Positions 24,287 to 31,877 of a stretch of DNA of 42,384 bases are shown piece by piece (positions within the stretch are counted from its first letter, which is position 1; every line of letters begins with the position of its first letter). Origin of the DNA: SIG603 sp963621245 (GTDB lineage Bacteria > Bacillota > Clostridia > Oscillospirales > Acutalibacteraceae); NCBI GenBank assembly GCA_963621245.1, contig CAVFCW010000016.1, positions 1 through 42,384 on the forward strand, in the 5' to 3' direction. The position numbers and the translations under genes are program-made. Below the pieces are notes generated by a model. The model was not told the origin of the DNA and made no database searches. It saw only the letters and a program-made list of their open reading frames with translations.

Positions 24287-24297
24287 GTACCCAAATG
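24265..24297. promoter_or_regulatory. 33-bp imperfect dyad over the RiPP promoter
   Basis: A perfect 10-bp palindrome, TTGTATACAA (24277-24286), is flanked by near-complementary arms: CATTTTTGGGG on the left and CCCAAATG on the right. It covers the -35 and most of the spacer, the classic position for a repressor operator. The cognate regulator is not encoded in the window as far as I can tell. Confidence 0.6.
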
Positions 24298-24355
24298 TAT
24301 AGTTTTTGTAAAATTTTCCGCTAAACAGCCGTTTTTTCGGGTCTCGGTAATTAAA

Positions 24356-24375
24356 AAAGCAAAAATTTTAGCTTT
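24356..24375 (-). terminator. Weak terminator after the radical SAM gene
   Basis: On the minus strand AAAGC/GCTTT arms with inner A/T pairing are followed by TTTTAA, 40 nt after the radical SAM stop. The stem is short, so readthrough into the precursor operon is likely. Confidence 0.4.
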
Positions 24376-24414
24376 CGCTTAAAACTCCCTTGTTAAAAAA
24401 GCTTCAAGCCTTGC

Positions 24415-25563
24415 TTAATCCTCATTTGGAACAAGGCGGTAAATTCCCTCTTTGACCATGTACTTGACCCACTCGCAGGTTTTCGGGTTTGCGTGTCCTA
24501 TAGGTGCACCCGATGCGTGCTCGACAACGCAGTGCTTACAGGAACTCTTGTAAATACAGCCGTCACACTCAACAGGTGTGACAAAGTTCGTTGCAATCTC
24601 GTTTAAGTTCTTCCAAGCCTGTAAAAAGCCGAGTTCAAGCGTGTTTTGCGCCTCACACGGGAACATATTGCACGGTTTCATCATGCCGTTCCAGCCGATT
24701 GAGAACGTGCTTCTTCCAGCCGCACACTTAACGCCGCGTTCGTGCTCGGCGTTTCCGCCGACGGCGGGCAAATCCTCCTCGTCGCACTGCGGAAAAATAT
24801 CTTTGCCCGTATCCTCACGCCAGGCTTTCATAATGTCGACGTAGGTCTTGAGCGAAGCGTCGTGAATTTCTCTGCCCGTGTTCTCGTTGGGGCTCATAAT
24901 TCCCGAATTTATGCTGCAGGTGAAGCCTCTTTGTGTCAGATAGTGCACGAGCTCCACGCCGTCATCCATAAACTCGTTCGGTGTGATGGCAATCGTGAGC
25001 GGAATTCCCGCATCCTTAAGGGCGGTTATGTTCTCCATAACCCTGTTAAACTCACGCCTTCCCGTAACTTTCTCGTAGCCGTCGTCGCTTGCGCCGTAAA
25101 CGGTTACCTGAACAACTGCGGGGCGGTTCACCTTTAAGAACTCGATCATATCCTCGTTCATGAGAATACCGTTTGAGAGAATATTAATCTGAATGCCGTA
25201 GGACTGCAAGTAGAGAAAAAGCTCCTTGAATCCGGGATAAGTGAGACACTCGCCGCCCGTCAAAGAGGCGAACATCATGCCGGCGTCGATAGCCTGTTTC
25301 ATGAGGCTTTTCCACTGTTCGACCGTCAAAAGGCTTGCGCCGTTAAGCTGTTCCTTGTTTAGGTGAACGTAACACATCTTGCAGTCGAGGTTGCAAAGCG
25401 GAGTGAGCTCGAATGTTCCCTTGTTGGGAATGAGCTTTTCTCGGGACTTGAAGTCGAACCAAGAGCGAATCTCCTGATACCTGCGGTAGTCCTTAATTCC
25501 CTCGTCGTCAAGCTTTTTTAGGAGCTCGGCTAAGTTGTTCGGTAATTCGTATTTAGCTGCCAT
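24415..25563 (-). CDS. Radical SAM/SPASM RiPP maturase
   Basis: This 382-aa enzyme has the radical SAM motif C57-NLD-C61-KM-C64 in TPLCNLDCKMCYVH, which holds the SAM-binding [4Fe-4S] cluster. The GGE-type motif (SLTGGECLTYPG) follows. The C-terminal SPASM Cys set includes CAAGRSTFSIGWNG, PCNMFPCE and CDGCIYKSSCKHC, for one or two auxiliary clusters. Such enzymes make thioether, C-C or C-O links in peptides. Six two-Cys precursors lie directly downstream. Its ATG follows the S26 peptidase stop with no gap. The bond it makes, and whether it uses the Cys residues, cannot be read from sequence. Confidence 0.92.
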   Translation of the reverse strand: MAAKYELPNNLAELLKKLDDEGIKDYRRYQEIRSWFDFKSREKLIPNKGTFELTPLCNLDCKMCYVHLNKEQLNGASLLTVEQWKSLMKQAIDAGMMFASLTGGECLTYPGFKELFLYLQSYGIQINILSNGILMNEDMIEFLKVNRPAVVQVTVYGASDDGYEKVTGRREFNRVMENITALKDAGIPLTIAITPNEFMDDGVELVHYLTQRGFTCSINSGIMSPNENTGREIHDASLKTYVDIMKAWREDTGKDIFPQCDEEDLPAVGGNAEHERGVKCAAGRSTFSIGWNGMMKPCNMFPCEAQNTLELGFLQAWKNLNEIATNFVTPVECDGCIYKSSCKHCVVEHASGAPIGHANPKTCEWVKYMVKEGIYRLVPNED

Positions 25564-26049
25564 TCACTTTCTCCCGATAATCTTGTGATAAATCCGTGCG
25601 GCAAAACTTCTCGTTCTTTGGTAGAGCGGAAAGAGCTTATGCTCGGCTTTCGCCCACTTAAGCCCCCATTTTCTCGCCTTGTCGCTGTCTGTCGGAATTA
25701 CCCTTTTTCCTCTTTCTATTTTTACCGCCAACCCCCACACGCAGTCCCTTGTCATGGGTGCGTCGGGGCAAATGCAGTGATCTCCAAACGTGAGAACCGT
25801 GTCGCCCTCCACCTTCCACACACGGTGCAGAACGTAGCGGTCGCCTCTGTAATCTCTGAAAAGCACGATGTCGCCGACTATCGGCTCACGCTTCAAAGGA
25901 ACAATCGTGACATAATCACGCTTGATTCTTATCAGCGGAGACATACTCGTGCCGTACACCATAATTCTCATCGGAAGATAAACATCCTCCTTTGAGAGCT
26001 CGTACCAACGGTCTATTGAAAGACTGAGTCTTTTCTCGTTTGCTTCCAA
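25564..26049 (-). CDS. Soluble S26-type signal-peptidase-like protease
   Basis: This ~161-aa protein has the serine protease motif VYGTSMSPLI (Ser35) and GDIVLFR. A candidate general base, His75, sits in YVLHRVWKV, the Ser-His arrangement of SipW/ER-type signal peptidases, and GDHC follows. No transmembrane segment is visible, unlike true type I signal peptidases, so it probably acts in the cytoplasm. I prefer the TTG at 26049 (AAAGGA 8 nt upstream, 13 nt after the cpsB stop); the ATG at 26094 would overlap cpsB by 32 nt. Its likely job is leader removal from the precursors, whose leaders all end in VVA, a good (-3,-1) signal-peptidase site. Confidence 0.8.
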   Translation of the reverse strand: MEANEKRLSLSIDRWYELSKEDVYLPMRIMVYGTSMSPLIRIKRDYVTIVPLKREPIVGDIVLFRDYRGDRYVLHRVWKVEGDTVLTFGDHCICPDAPMTRDCVWGLAVKIERGKRVIPTDSDKARKWGLKWAKAEHKLFPLYQRTRSFAARIYHKIIGRK

Positions 26050-26062
26050 ATATATCGTCCTT

Positions 26063-26764
26063 TCAGAAACCGAAATGAGTAAGCCGATAAGCATACTCGC
26101 TTCCGTACTTGTCTTTCAGAATTCCGTACGCCCTAAGCATATTGGGCGGACGGTACTCCATGTTGTGAGAATCCGTAGCAACTGCGTCGATAAGTCTCTC
26201 TTTGAGCATACTCTCGGTAAATCTCTTCTGCCTTAAGCTTCTCGGATTTATAATCGAGCCGCAGTTCATCTGGAATTTCGCCCTTGTCTCCTCTTTGAGA
26301 AGTCTTAGCTGTCTGCGGTGAGAATAAACCGCGGGATATCTCTCAATGTGAGCAACAATCGGACGGTAGCCGTTGTTGAACAAATCTCGCACGGCTTTTT
26401 CAAAGCCCTTCCACGTTACGCTCTCGTTAAACTCCACAAGAATGAACCTCGTGCCGTTTAAGGTGGGAACTCTTCCGTCAAGCAGCATATTGAGCGTGTT
26501 GGCGGTGTAGAAAACCTCCGCACCCGGCAAAAGTTTAATCGGTATGCCCACTTCCTTGCAGATTCTCCTGAGCTTCAAAAAATGCTCTTTGAATTTTTTA
26601 TAGGGAAACGGCTCAATGCCCGAGAGAAAATGCGGTGTTGCGATGATTATTCTTATTCCCTGGTCGGCACAGCACCTAAGAAGTGCCACGCTGTCCTCAA
26701 TCGTCTTTGCGCCGTCATCCACTCCCCAGACAAGGTGCTGATGAATATCGACAAATCCGTTCAT
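26063..26764 (-). CDS. cpsB: CpsB/YwqE-type PHP tyrosine-protein phosphatase
   Basis: This 233-aa metal-dependent phosphatase has the PHP motif series: DIHQHLVWGVDDGA, IIATPHFLSG, LLPGAEVFYT, IVAHIERYPAV and ATDSHNMEYRPPNM. CpsB removes phosphate from the tyrosine cluster of CpsD and so tunes capsule or exopolysaccharide synthesis. Its ATG overlaps the cpsD stop by 4 bases. The length (usually ~240-255) is normal. The gene is followed 13 nt later by the S26 protease gene, so the phosphatase and the peptide-maturation enzymes are in the same transcript. Confidence 0.92.
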   Translation of the reverse strand: MNGFVDIHQHLVWGVDDGAKTIEDSVALLRCCADQGIRIIIATPHFLSGIEPFPYKKFKEHFLKLRRICKEVGIPIKLLPGAEVFYTANTLNMLLDGRVPTLNGTRFILVEFNESVTWKGFEKAVRDLFNNGYRPIVAHIERYPAVYSHRRQLRLLKEETRAKFQMNCGSIINPRSLRQKRFTESMLKERLIDAVATDSHNMEYRPPNMLRAYGILKDKYGSEYAYRLTHFGF

Positions 26765-27519
26765 CGATTTTTCTTAGCTCCGATTCCCCAACGTTTTTGG
26801 GTGGGCGTATCGTACTTCTTGTAGTACTTCTTTGTGTATTTCTCCGATGTGTAGTAATACTTTCTCGAGCTTAACGCCTTAAGGTTTACGTTATTAAGAA
26901 CGGTACCCAAGCACGGGCAACCCGTAGTTTCAAGCTGAGCCACAACGTCGGTTATCTCCTTGCGTCTGCCTCTCTTGTACGAGACAACCAAAAGCGAACC
27001 GTCGCAGTGCTTTGCGATGTCCAAAGCGTCTACTATCATGCCGGCAGGCGAAGTATCGATAAGCACGATGTCAAACTGCTCTCTTAGTTTCTTGATGAGA
27101 AATCCCATTCTCGGTGAGGAGAGAAGGGAAAGCGAGTTCGAAACCGTTCTTCCCACGGGAACCATGTACATTCCCTCGTAGTTTGTGTGGTAAACGGCGT
27201 CGTCCATCTTGCAAAGACCCGCAAGATACTGGGCAAGTCCCGGGGAGTTCTCCTCGGGGAAATTTATATCGTAGCGTCCGATAAGGCTCGAACGACGAAG
27301 GTCGGCGTCTATCAGACAAACTCTTTTCTTGATGTTCGCAAAAGAGCGGAACAGATTCATCGATACGTAGGATTTGCCCTCGCCCGCATATCTGCTCGTA
27401 ATGAGAATAACTTTATTCTGATCTCCGCAGTAGAGGAGGTTTGTCGCAAGCGTATTGAACGCCTCGGTGCACATGTAGTCGAGTTTCGGAAAATTCCCTA
27501 TATCCATATACTTAATCAT
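26761..27519 (-). CDS. cpsD: CpsD/CapB-type bacterial tyrosine kinase
   Basis: This 252-aa BY-kinase catalytic unit has Walker A in ITSRYAGEGKSYVS (residues ~41-53), Walker A' VCLIDADLRR and Walker B-like IVLIDTSPAG. The C-terminal tyrosine-rich cluster (KYYYTSEKYTKKYYKKYD) is the autophosphorylation site. It is activated by the cytoplasmic tail of CpsC, whose gene overlaps it by 4 bases, and is dephosphorylated by CpsB, the next gene. Confidence 0.93.
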   Translation of the reverse strand: MIKYMDIGNFPKLDYMCTEAFNTLATNLLYCGDQNKVILITSRYAGEGKSYVSMNLFRSFANIKKRVCLIDADLRRSSLIGRYDINFPEENSPGLAQYLAGLCKMDDAVYHTNYEGMYMVPVGRTVSNSLSLLSSPRMGFLIKKLREQFDIVLIDTSPAGMIVDALDIAKHCDGSLLVVSYKRGRRKEITDVVAQLETTGCPCLGTVLNNVNLKALSSRKYYYTSEKYTKKYYKKYDTPTQKRWGIGAKKNR

Positions 27520-28361
27520 CTTCTCTTGCCCTCCTTTGCGGTTTTAACCTTGCGTGTTGCGGGAATAACCGTTAGTGTGGGAACGCCGGCATACTTTGCC
27601 ACGTCCTCGGAGGATCTCGGCCTGTCGTCGAGAAGCAAGAATATAGTGACTATAACGACGGACATCATGGCTCCTGCCACAAAGCCGAGGAAGATATAAT
27701 AGAACGGGCCGTTTGCAATGGAGTTTTTCGGCACGGTTGCGGTCGAGAAAATGCTCGGATCCAAAGTCTGCATGTTTTTCTCGATAAATTCCTTTGCGGC
27801 GTCGGCGTAAGCGTTTGCTATGTCTGCCGCCTTCTGTGGGTCACTGCATCTGATGTTGATGTAAACAATTCTCGTGTCATTCGGAACGGAAACCGAAAGC
27901 ATAGACTGCAGCTGAGAATTTGTGTAGTCAAGATCGAGCGCTTTTCTCACGGCATCGTGAATTTCCCAAGTTTTGAAAACCTCGGTGTAGTCGTTCGCAA
28001 GCGTTGCGCCGACTGTGAGGTCGCTCTGCGTGATAGACGTGCCGTCCGTGTGATTTTCGACTACATAAAGCTTACTCGTTGCCGAATAAAGCGGGCCGGT
28101 AAAAAATCTTGCGTAAACGCCGCCCAAAACTGCGCCGAGAACGGCAAGTATGATTACCATCTGTAAATTTTCCACCAAGCGGTAAAAAAGCTCAAACAAA
28201 TCTATCGTGTTTGTTCTTCTGTCAAGCTCGGCTCTCTTTGCGGCTTCGGCTTTTCTGTCCTTATCGACAGCCTCTTTAACCGCACGGTTCACGATTTGCT
28301 CGATAATCTCGCTGTTTTCAAGAACGTTGCCGCCGCGTGATATCGGTTCTTTTTCTGCCAA
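27516..28361 (-). CDS. cpsC: CpsC/Wzz-type chain-length and kinase-activating protein
   Basis: This 281-aa membrane protein has a first membrane segment near residues 70-92 (VIILAVLGAVLGGVYARFF), an extracytoplasmic region with SATSKLYVV and the family's DYTEVFKTWEI, and a second membrane segment near 227-250. It ends in a cytoplasmic tail with LDDRPRSSEDV, which is expected to activate CpsD. The N-terminal ~65 residues form an unusually long charged, probably helical region. The start is TTG at 28361 with GAGAGG 7 nt upstream. It heads the cps-peptide operon behind a consensus promoter. Confidence 0.9.
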   Translation of the reverse strand: MAEKEPISRGGNVLENSEIIEQIVNRAVKEAVDKDRKAEAAKRAELDRRTNTIDLFELFYRLVENLQMVIILAVLGAVLGGVYARFFTGPLYSATSKLYVVENHTDGTSITQSDLTVGATLANDYTEVFKTWEIHDAVRKALDLDYTNSQLQSMLSVSVPNDTRIVYINIRCSDPQKAADIANAYADAAKEFIEKNMQTLDPSIFSTATVPKNSIANGPFYYIFLGFVAGAMMSVVIVTIFLLLDDRPRSSEDVAKYAGVPTLTVIPATRKVKTAKEGKRR

Positions 28362-28463
28362 TTTGCACCTCTCTGTAAAAATATTATTTGCTGTTTTAAG
28401 CCCTCTGTCTTAGGCACGGGATTGCACAAAGCATAAAATTACCCAGCCTAATTTAACTTTTAA

Positions 28464-28492
28464 ATTATAGAGCGGTTTGCGTGCTTTGTCAA
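28464..28492 (-). promoter_or_regulatory. Consensus promoter of the cpsCDB-S26-rSAM operon
   Basis: Minus-strand -35 TTGACA (28487-28492), a 17-bp spacer and -10 TATAAT (28464-28469), both perfect sigma-A boxes. The predicted start leaves a ~95-nt leader before the cpsC TTG. Confidence 0.88.
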
Positions 28493-28574
28493 ACATATAT
28501 TGGCCTTGGTTTCCCTAAAACCGGTGCGAAATTCTTACTTTTTTCGTATTATTTCCGCCCGAGAAAAATAAAAC

Positions 28575-28599
28575 GCGGACGCCGTTTGAAAGCGTCCGC
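28575..28599 (-). terminator. Terminator of larB
   Basis: An 8-bp GC-rich stem (GCGGACGC/GCGTCCGC) with a 9-nt loop is followed by TTTTATTTTTC on the minus strand, just after the larB stop. Confidence 0.88.
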
Positions 28600-28606
28600 A
28601 GTTTGT

Positions 28607-29374
28607 TTATTTTACTTTTCCGTTCACGGCAAGGCGGTTAATCTGAGTTGCGATGTAACCCGCACCGTAGCCGTTGTCGATATTAACGGTGGCAATTCCG
28701 TTTGCGCAGGAGTTAATCATCGTGAGAAGTGCCGAGAGTCCTCCAAAGCTTGCGCCGTAACCCACGCTTGTGGGAACGGCTATGACGGGACATGAGGCAA
28801 GGCCGCCGATAACGCTTGCGAGTGCGCCCTCCATACCGGCAACGGCAACAACGCAGTTTGCATCCTCGATAGCGTCAACTTTCGAGAGCAAGCGGTGAAT
28901 TCCCGCCACGCCGACGTCAAAAACCCGCACAACATTCGAGCCGAAGTACTCGGCTGTCTGAGCCGCCTCCTCGGCAACGGGAATATCTGCCGTGCCCGCC
29001 GTGCAAACGGCAATTTTGCCGATGCGCTTTTTGTCGGGGTTCTCGAATTTAAGTATTCCCGATACCTCATCGTAGCAAATTTCGGGGATTACCTCTTTGA
29101 CCAATTCGTACTGATGACGGCTTGCCCTTGTGCCGAAGACCTCGCCGTTTTTCTCGTACAGTCTCTTGTAAATCTGCGGCAAAAAGCTGTCGGCTTTGCC
29201 CTGACAGTAAATCACCTCGGCAAAACCCGTTCTCGCCTTTCTATCGGTATCTATTTTTGCATACGAGCCCATTTCTTCGTATTTTCCGTGTATGCTCTCA
29301 GTTATCAGGCTCTCGGCTTCATCGGCAGAAATCTCTCCGCTTTGCACTTTTTGAAGAATTTCCTTTGTATTCAT
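28607..29374 (-). CDS. larB: LarB, pyridinium-3,5-biscarboxylate synthase
   Basis: LarB carboxylates and hydrolyses nicotinic acid adenine dinucleotide, the first step to the nickel-pincer cofactor of lactate racemase-type enzymes. The 255-aa product has the N-terminal LarB region (GFAEVIYCQGK, RASRHQYELV). A PurE-like carboxylase domain follows: VAVAGMEGALASVIGGLASCPVIAVPTSVGYG, then GIATVNIDNGYGAGY. The start is the ATG at 29374 with GAGGTG 7 nt upstream. The usual partners larC and larE are not in the window, so the pathway must be completed elsewhere or the gene serves another role. Confidence 0.9.
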   Translation of the reverse strand: MNTKEILQKVQSGEISADEAESLITESIHGKYEEMGSYAKIDTDRKARTGFAEVIYCQGKADSFLPQIYKRLYEKNGEVFGTRASRHQYELVKEVIPEICYDEVSGILKFENPDKKRIGKIAVCTAGTADIPVAEEAAQTAEYFGSNVVRVFDVGVAGIHRLLSKVDAIEDANCVVAVAGMEGALASVIGGLASCPVIAVPTSVGYGASFGGLSALLTMINSCANGIATVNIDNGYGAGYIATQINRLAVNGKVK

Positions 29375-29416
29375 AGGGTTCACCTCATTTTCCACAAAAT
29401 TAATGCTTTAATTTGG

Positions 29417-29445
29417 TTGTATTTTCTAAGTGTTCAAAGTATAAT
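29417..29445 (+). promoter_or_regulatory. Promoter of the MATE exporter
   Basis: -35 TTGTAT (29417-29422), a 17-bp spacer and a perfect -10 TATAAT (29440-29445), about 35 nt before the ATG. Confidence 0.78.
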
Positions 29446-29484
29446 AGTTGCAACTGATAATAAAAAGAAAGATTGGAAGTATCA

Positions 29485-30849
29485 ATGGCTACAGAAACAA
29501 AAAGTAAATTCGAGAAAATGACTACCGAGCCTGTCGAACAGCTTGTGGCAAAGCTTGCCGTTCCGACGATAATCGGTATGCTCATCACCGCCTTTTACAA
29601 CATGGCGGACACCTTCTTTGTCGGTCAAATCGGCACAAGTGCAACCGCCGCAGTCGGCGTTGCATTCTCTCTTCAGGCGCTCATTCAGGCGCTGGGATTC
29701 CTTTTCGGTCAGGGAAGCGGAAACTTCATCTCAAGAATGCTCGGCGCACAAAACGAAAAGGACGCATCCGTTATGGCATCTGTCGGCTTTTTCAGCGGAA
29801 TAATCCTCGCGATAATTTTCGCCGTAATCTGCCTTATTTTCATCAATCCGATATGCATTCTTCTGGGCTCAACCGAGACCATTCTCCCCTATGCCACCGA
29901 GTATTTACGCTGGATTTTGGTTTTTTCTCCGTTCTCTGTGGGCAGCTTCATCCTCAACAATCAGATGCGTTTTCAGGGAAACGCCTCATATGCCGTTATC
30001 GGCTTGACTGTTGGCTCGATACTTAACATCGGCCTCGATCCGCTTTTCATTTTCGCTTTTAAAATGGGCACTGCGGGCGCAGCAGTTGCAACGGGACTTT
30101 CGCAGTTTGTCTCTTTCTCGATTCTCGTTTATCTCGACATTAAAAAGGCAACCGTTCCGATTTCTTTCAAGAACTTCAAGCCGAGCGGAAAAGTTTTTGC
30201 CGATGTTTTTAAGGGCGGCGTGCCGTCCTTTGCAAGGCAGAGCCTTGCAAGCGTATCCACAATCATGCTCAACACCATGGCGGGCAAATACGGCGCAGAC
30301 GCCGCAATCGCCGGCATGAGCGTTGTCACGAGAATTTCCATGTTCGCATCAAGCGTTCTCATCGGATTCGGTCAGGGTTTCCAGCCCGTTTGCGGATTCA
30401 ACTACGGCGCAAAGCTTTACGACCGAGTTAAAAAGGCATTTTTCTTCTGCGTCAAGTTTGCTTCGCTGTTCCTTGCCGTCGCCGGAATTGTTATGGCGAT
30501 ATTCGCTCCGCAGATTATCAAAGTTTTCCGTGACGACCCCGATGTTATAAAAATCGGTGCGTTTGCGCTTCGCTGTCAGTGCGCGACGCTTTTTCTCACC
30601 GCAACGGTGGTTCTTAGCAACATGATGCTACAAACCATGGGAATGGCTGTTCCCGCCACGATAGTTGCAATGTCGAGACAGTTCATATTCTTCATTCCTC
30701 TGCTTGCGATTCTCGGTGCAATTTTCGGCTTGACGGGAATAGAAATAACGCAGTCGGTCTCCGATGTTTGCGCATTCTGCCTGAGCGTGCCGATAGTTCA
30801 CAAAGTTCTTGCCGGTTTGCAAGAAGAGAAAAAAGAGAATAAGAAGTAA
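29485..30849 (+). CDS. MATE-family multidrug/cation exporter
   Basis: This 454-aa protein has twelve hydrophobic segments in two homologous halves, typical of MATE antiporters. Family features include the N-terminal LAVPTIIGMLITAFYNMADTFFVG, FGQGSGNFISRMLGA, and GFGQGFQPVCGFNYGAKLYDRVKKAF in the second half. It exports toxic cations or drugs using a Na+ or H+ gradient; the substrate is unknown. I start at the ATG at 29485 (GGAAG upstream). It is monocistronic with its own promoter and terminator and is divergent from larB. Confidence 0.93.
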   Translation: MATETKSKFEKMTTEPVEQLVAKLAVPTIIGMLITAFYNMADTFFVGQIGTSATAAVGVAFSLQALIQALGFLFGQGSGNFISRMLGAQNEKDASVMASVGFFSGIILAIIFAVICLIFINPICILLGSTETILPYATEYLRWILVFSPFSVGSFILNNQMRFQGNASYAVIGLTVGSILNIGLDPLFIFAFKMGTAGAAVATGLSQFVSFSILVYLDIKKATVPISFKNFKPSGKVFADVFKGGVPSFARQSLASVSTIMLNTMAGKYGADAAIAGMSVVTRISMFASSVLIGFGQGFQPVCGFNYGAKLYDRVKKAFFFCVKFASLFLAVAGIVMAIFAPQIIKVFRDDPDVIKIGAFALRCQCATLFLTATVVLSNMMLQTMGMAVPATIVAMSRQFIFFIPLLAILGAIFGLTGIEITQSVSDVCAFCLSVPIVHKVLAGLQEEKKENKK

Positions 30850-30876
30850 CAATATTTATATATTGGATTAATCGAA

Positions 30877-30905
30877 AACGCTGTCCGTGCGGGCAGCGTT
30901 TTTTT
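30877..30905. terminator. Bidirectional terminator between MATE and CobW-like genes
   Basis: A 10-bp stem with one G-U pair (AACGCTGTCC/GGGCAGCGTT) and loop GTGC is followed by T7 on the plus strand and preceded by A4. It serves the MATE gene and probably the convergent P-loop gene ending at 30907. Confidence 0.85.
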
Positions 30906-30906
30906 A

Positions 30907-31857
30907 TCAATATGTGACGAGCTGATCCTCGGGAGCGGGAGCGTCCACCTTCTGAAGCTTTTCTATATAAAGCACGGGGCCTTTTCCGCGGTAAAGCATG
31001 TTTTTCTCACACTTAACCCTTGCCTGAAGCTTAACCCAGTCACGGTTTTTGAGATCCTTTGCCTGAGGACCTTTGCAGAGCACGCCCAAAAACTGAGTGT
31101 CCTCGGCACAGCAAACCATGGCAAATCTGCCGCAAGCCATTCCGTCCTTACCGAATCTGATGTTCTTTGCCACCTGACCCAAGAACGAAACCGCATGGCC
31201 GTCGTAGCGGTCGGGGTTTTCCATGACGTCTACGTACCAAATGCCGTAATCGTCATCCGTAAGCTCGATAACGGGCTTGTCCATATCAAACGGCGGTGTT
31301 CCGTCGTCATACTCCTCCGTGTGGCCGTCGGCGTACTCGAGGTACATCTCGGCGCGGCGGTTGAGCATTTTAAGGTTACGTGATCTGAGCATATCGGCAA
31401 GCTCATCGGTGCATCTGTTGAAAATGACCATGCTTGCGTTCATGATGTGCTGGCTCATAAGCTGAGCGATGTTCTTCGAGTAAGCGTCAAATGTTGTGGA
31501 ATCTACCGTTGTTACAATCTGATAGATAGTCCAGTTCTCGGGAAGCGCGTCGTTTAAATCGGGAACCTCCCACATTCCGTTGTACTCGACAAGAACCTGA
31601 GTGGGATGGTATTTGTTGTCGAGCTTTGTGAGGTTTTCTCTTGTAAAATCCTCTTTGTCGTCAACAACGCTCATGCGCACCTTGTACTCGAGCATTGCTG
31701 CCTCGTCATACTCCTCCTCGCCCTCTTCGGTTACAAGCAAAAGAGTTCTCTCGTCCCTTGTGAAGTCCGCACCCGTCATCATGGGTGCGATGAAATTGGT
31801 TTTTCCGGACTCCAAGAATCCGCATATCACATATACGGGGACCTGTTGTTTAGCCAT
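30907..31857 (-). CDS. P-loop GTPase-like protein with DUF1980-like C-terminal domain
   Basis: This 316-aa protein begins with a CobW/G3E-like P-loop (CGFLESGKTNF, residues ~12-23) and a probable base-recognition motif (FNRCTDEL). It lacks the CxCC metal site of its neighbour. The C-terminal ~115 residues (DYGIWYVDVMENPDRYDGHA ... LGVLCKGPQAKDL) resemble the OB-like DUF1980/YcgQ domain. It is co-transcribed 20 nt after the His-rich CobW protein, so it is likely to work in the same metal-handling pathway. Function is unproven. Confidence 0.78.
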   Translation of the reverse strand: MAKQQVPVYVICGFLESGKTNFIAPMMTGADFTRDERTLLLVTEEGEEEYDEAAMLEYKVRMSVVDDKEDFTRENLTKLDNKYHPTQVLVEYNGMWEVPDLNDALPENWTIYQIVTTVDSTTFDAYSKNIAQLMSQHIMNASMVIFNRCTDELADMLRSRNLKMLNRRAEMYLEYADGHTEEYDDGTPPFDMDKPVIELTDDDYGIWYVDVMENPDRYDGHAVSFLGQVAKNIRFGKDGMACGRFAMVCCAEDTQFLGVLCKGPQAKDLKNRDWVKLQARVKCEKNMLYRGKGPVLYIEKLQKVDAPAPEDQLVTY

Positions 31858-31877
31858 ATAGGTATCCTTCCTTATTC

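Noticed and set aside
16200..28361. Lanthipeptide or lasso peptide cluster
   Set aside because: No LanM/LanBC dehydratase or cyclase, and no asparagine-synthetase-like lasso cyclase; only the YxxP leader resembles lasso leaders.
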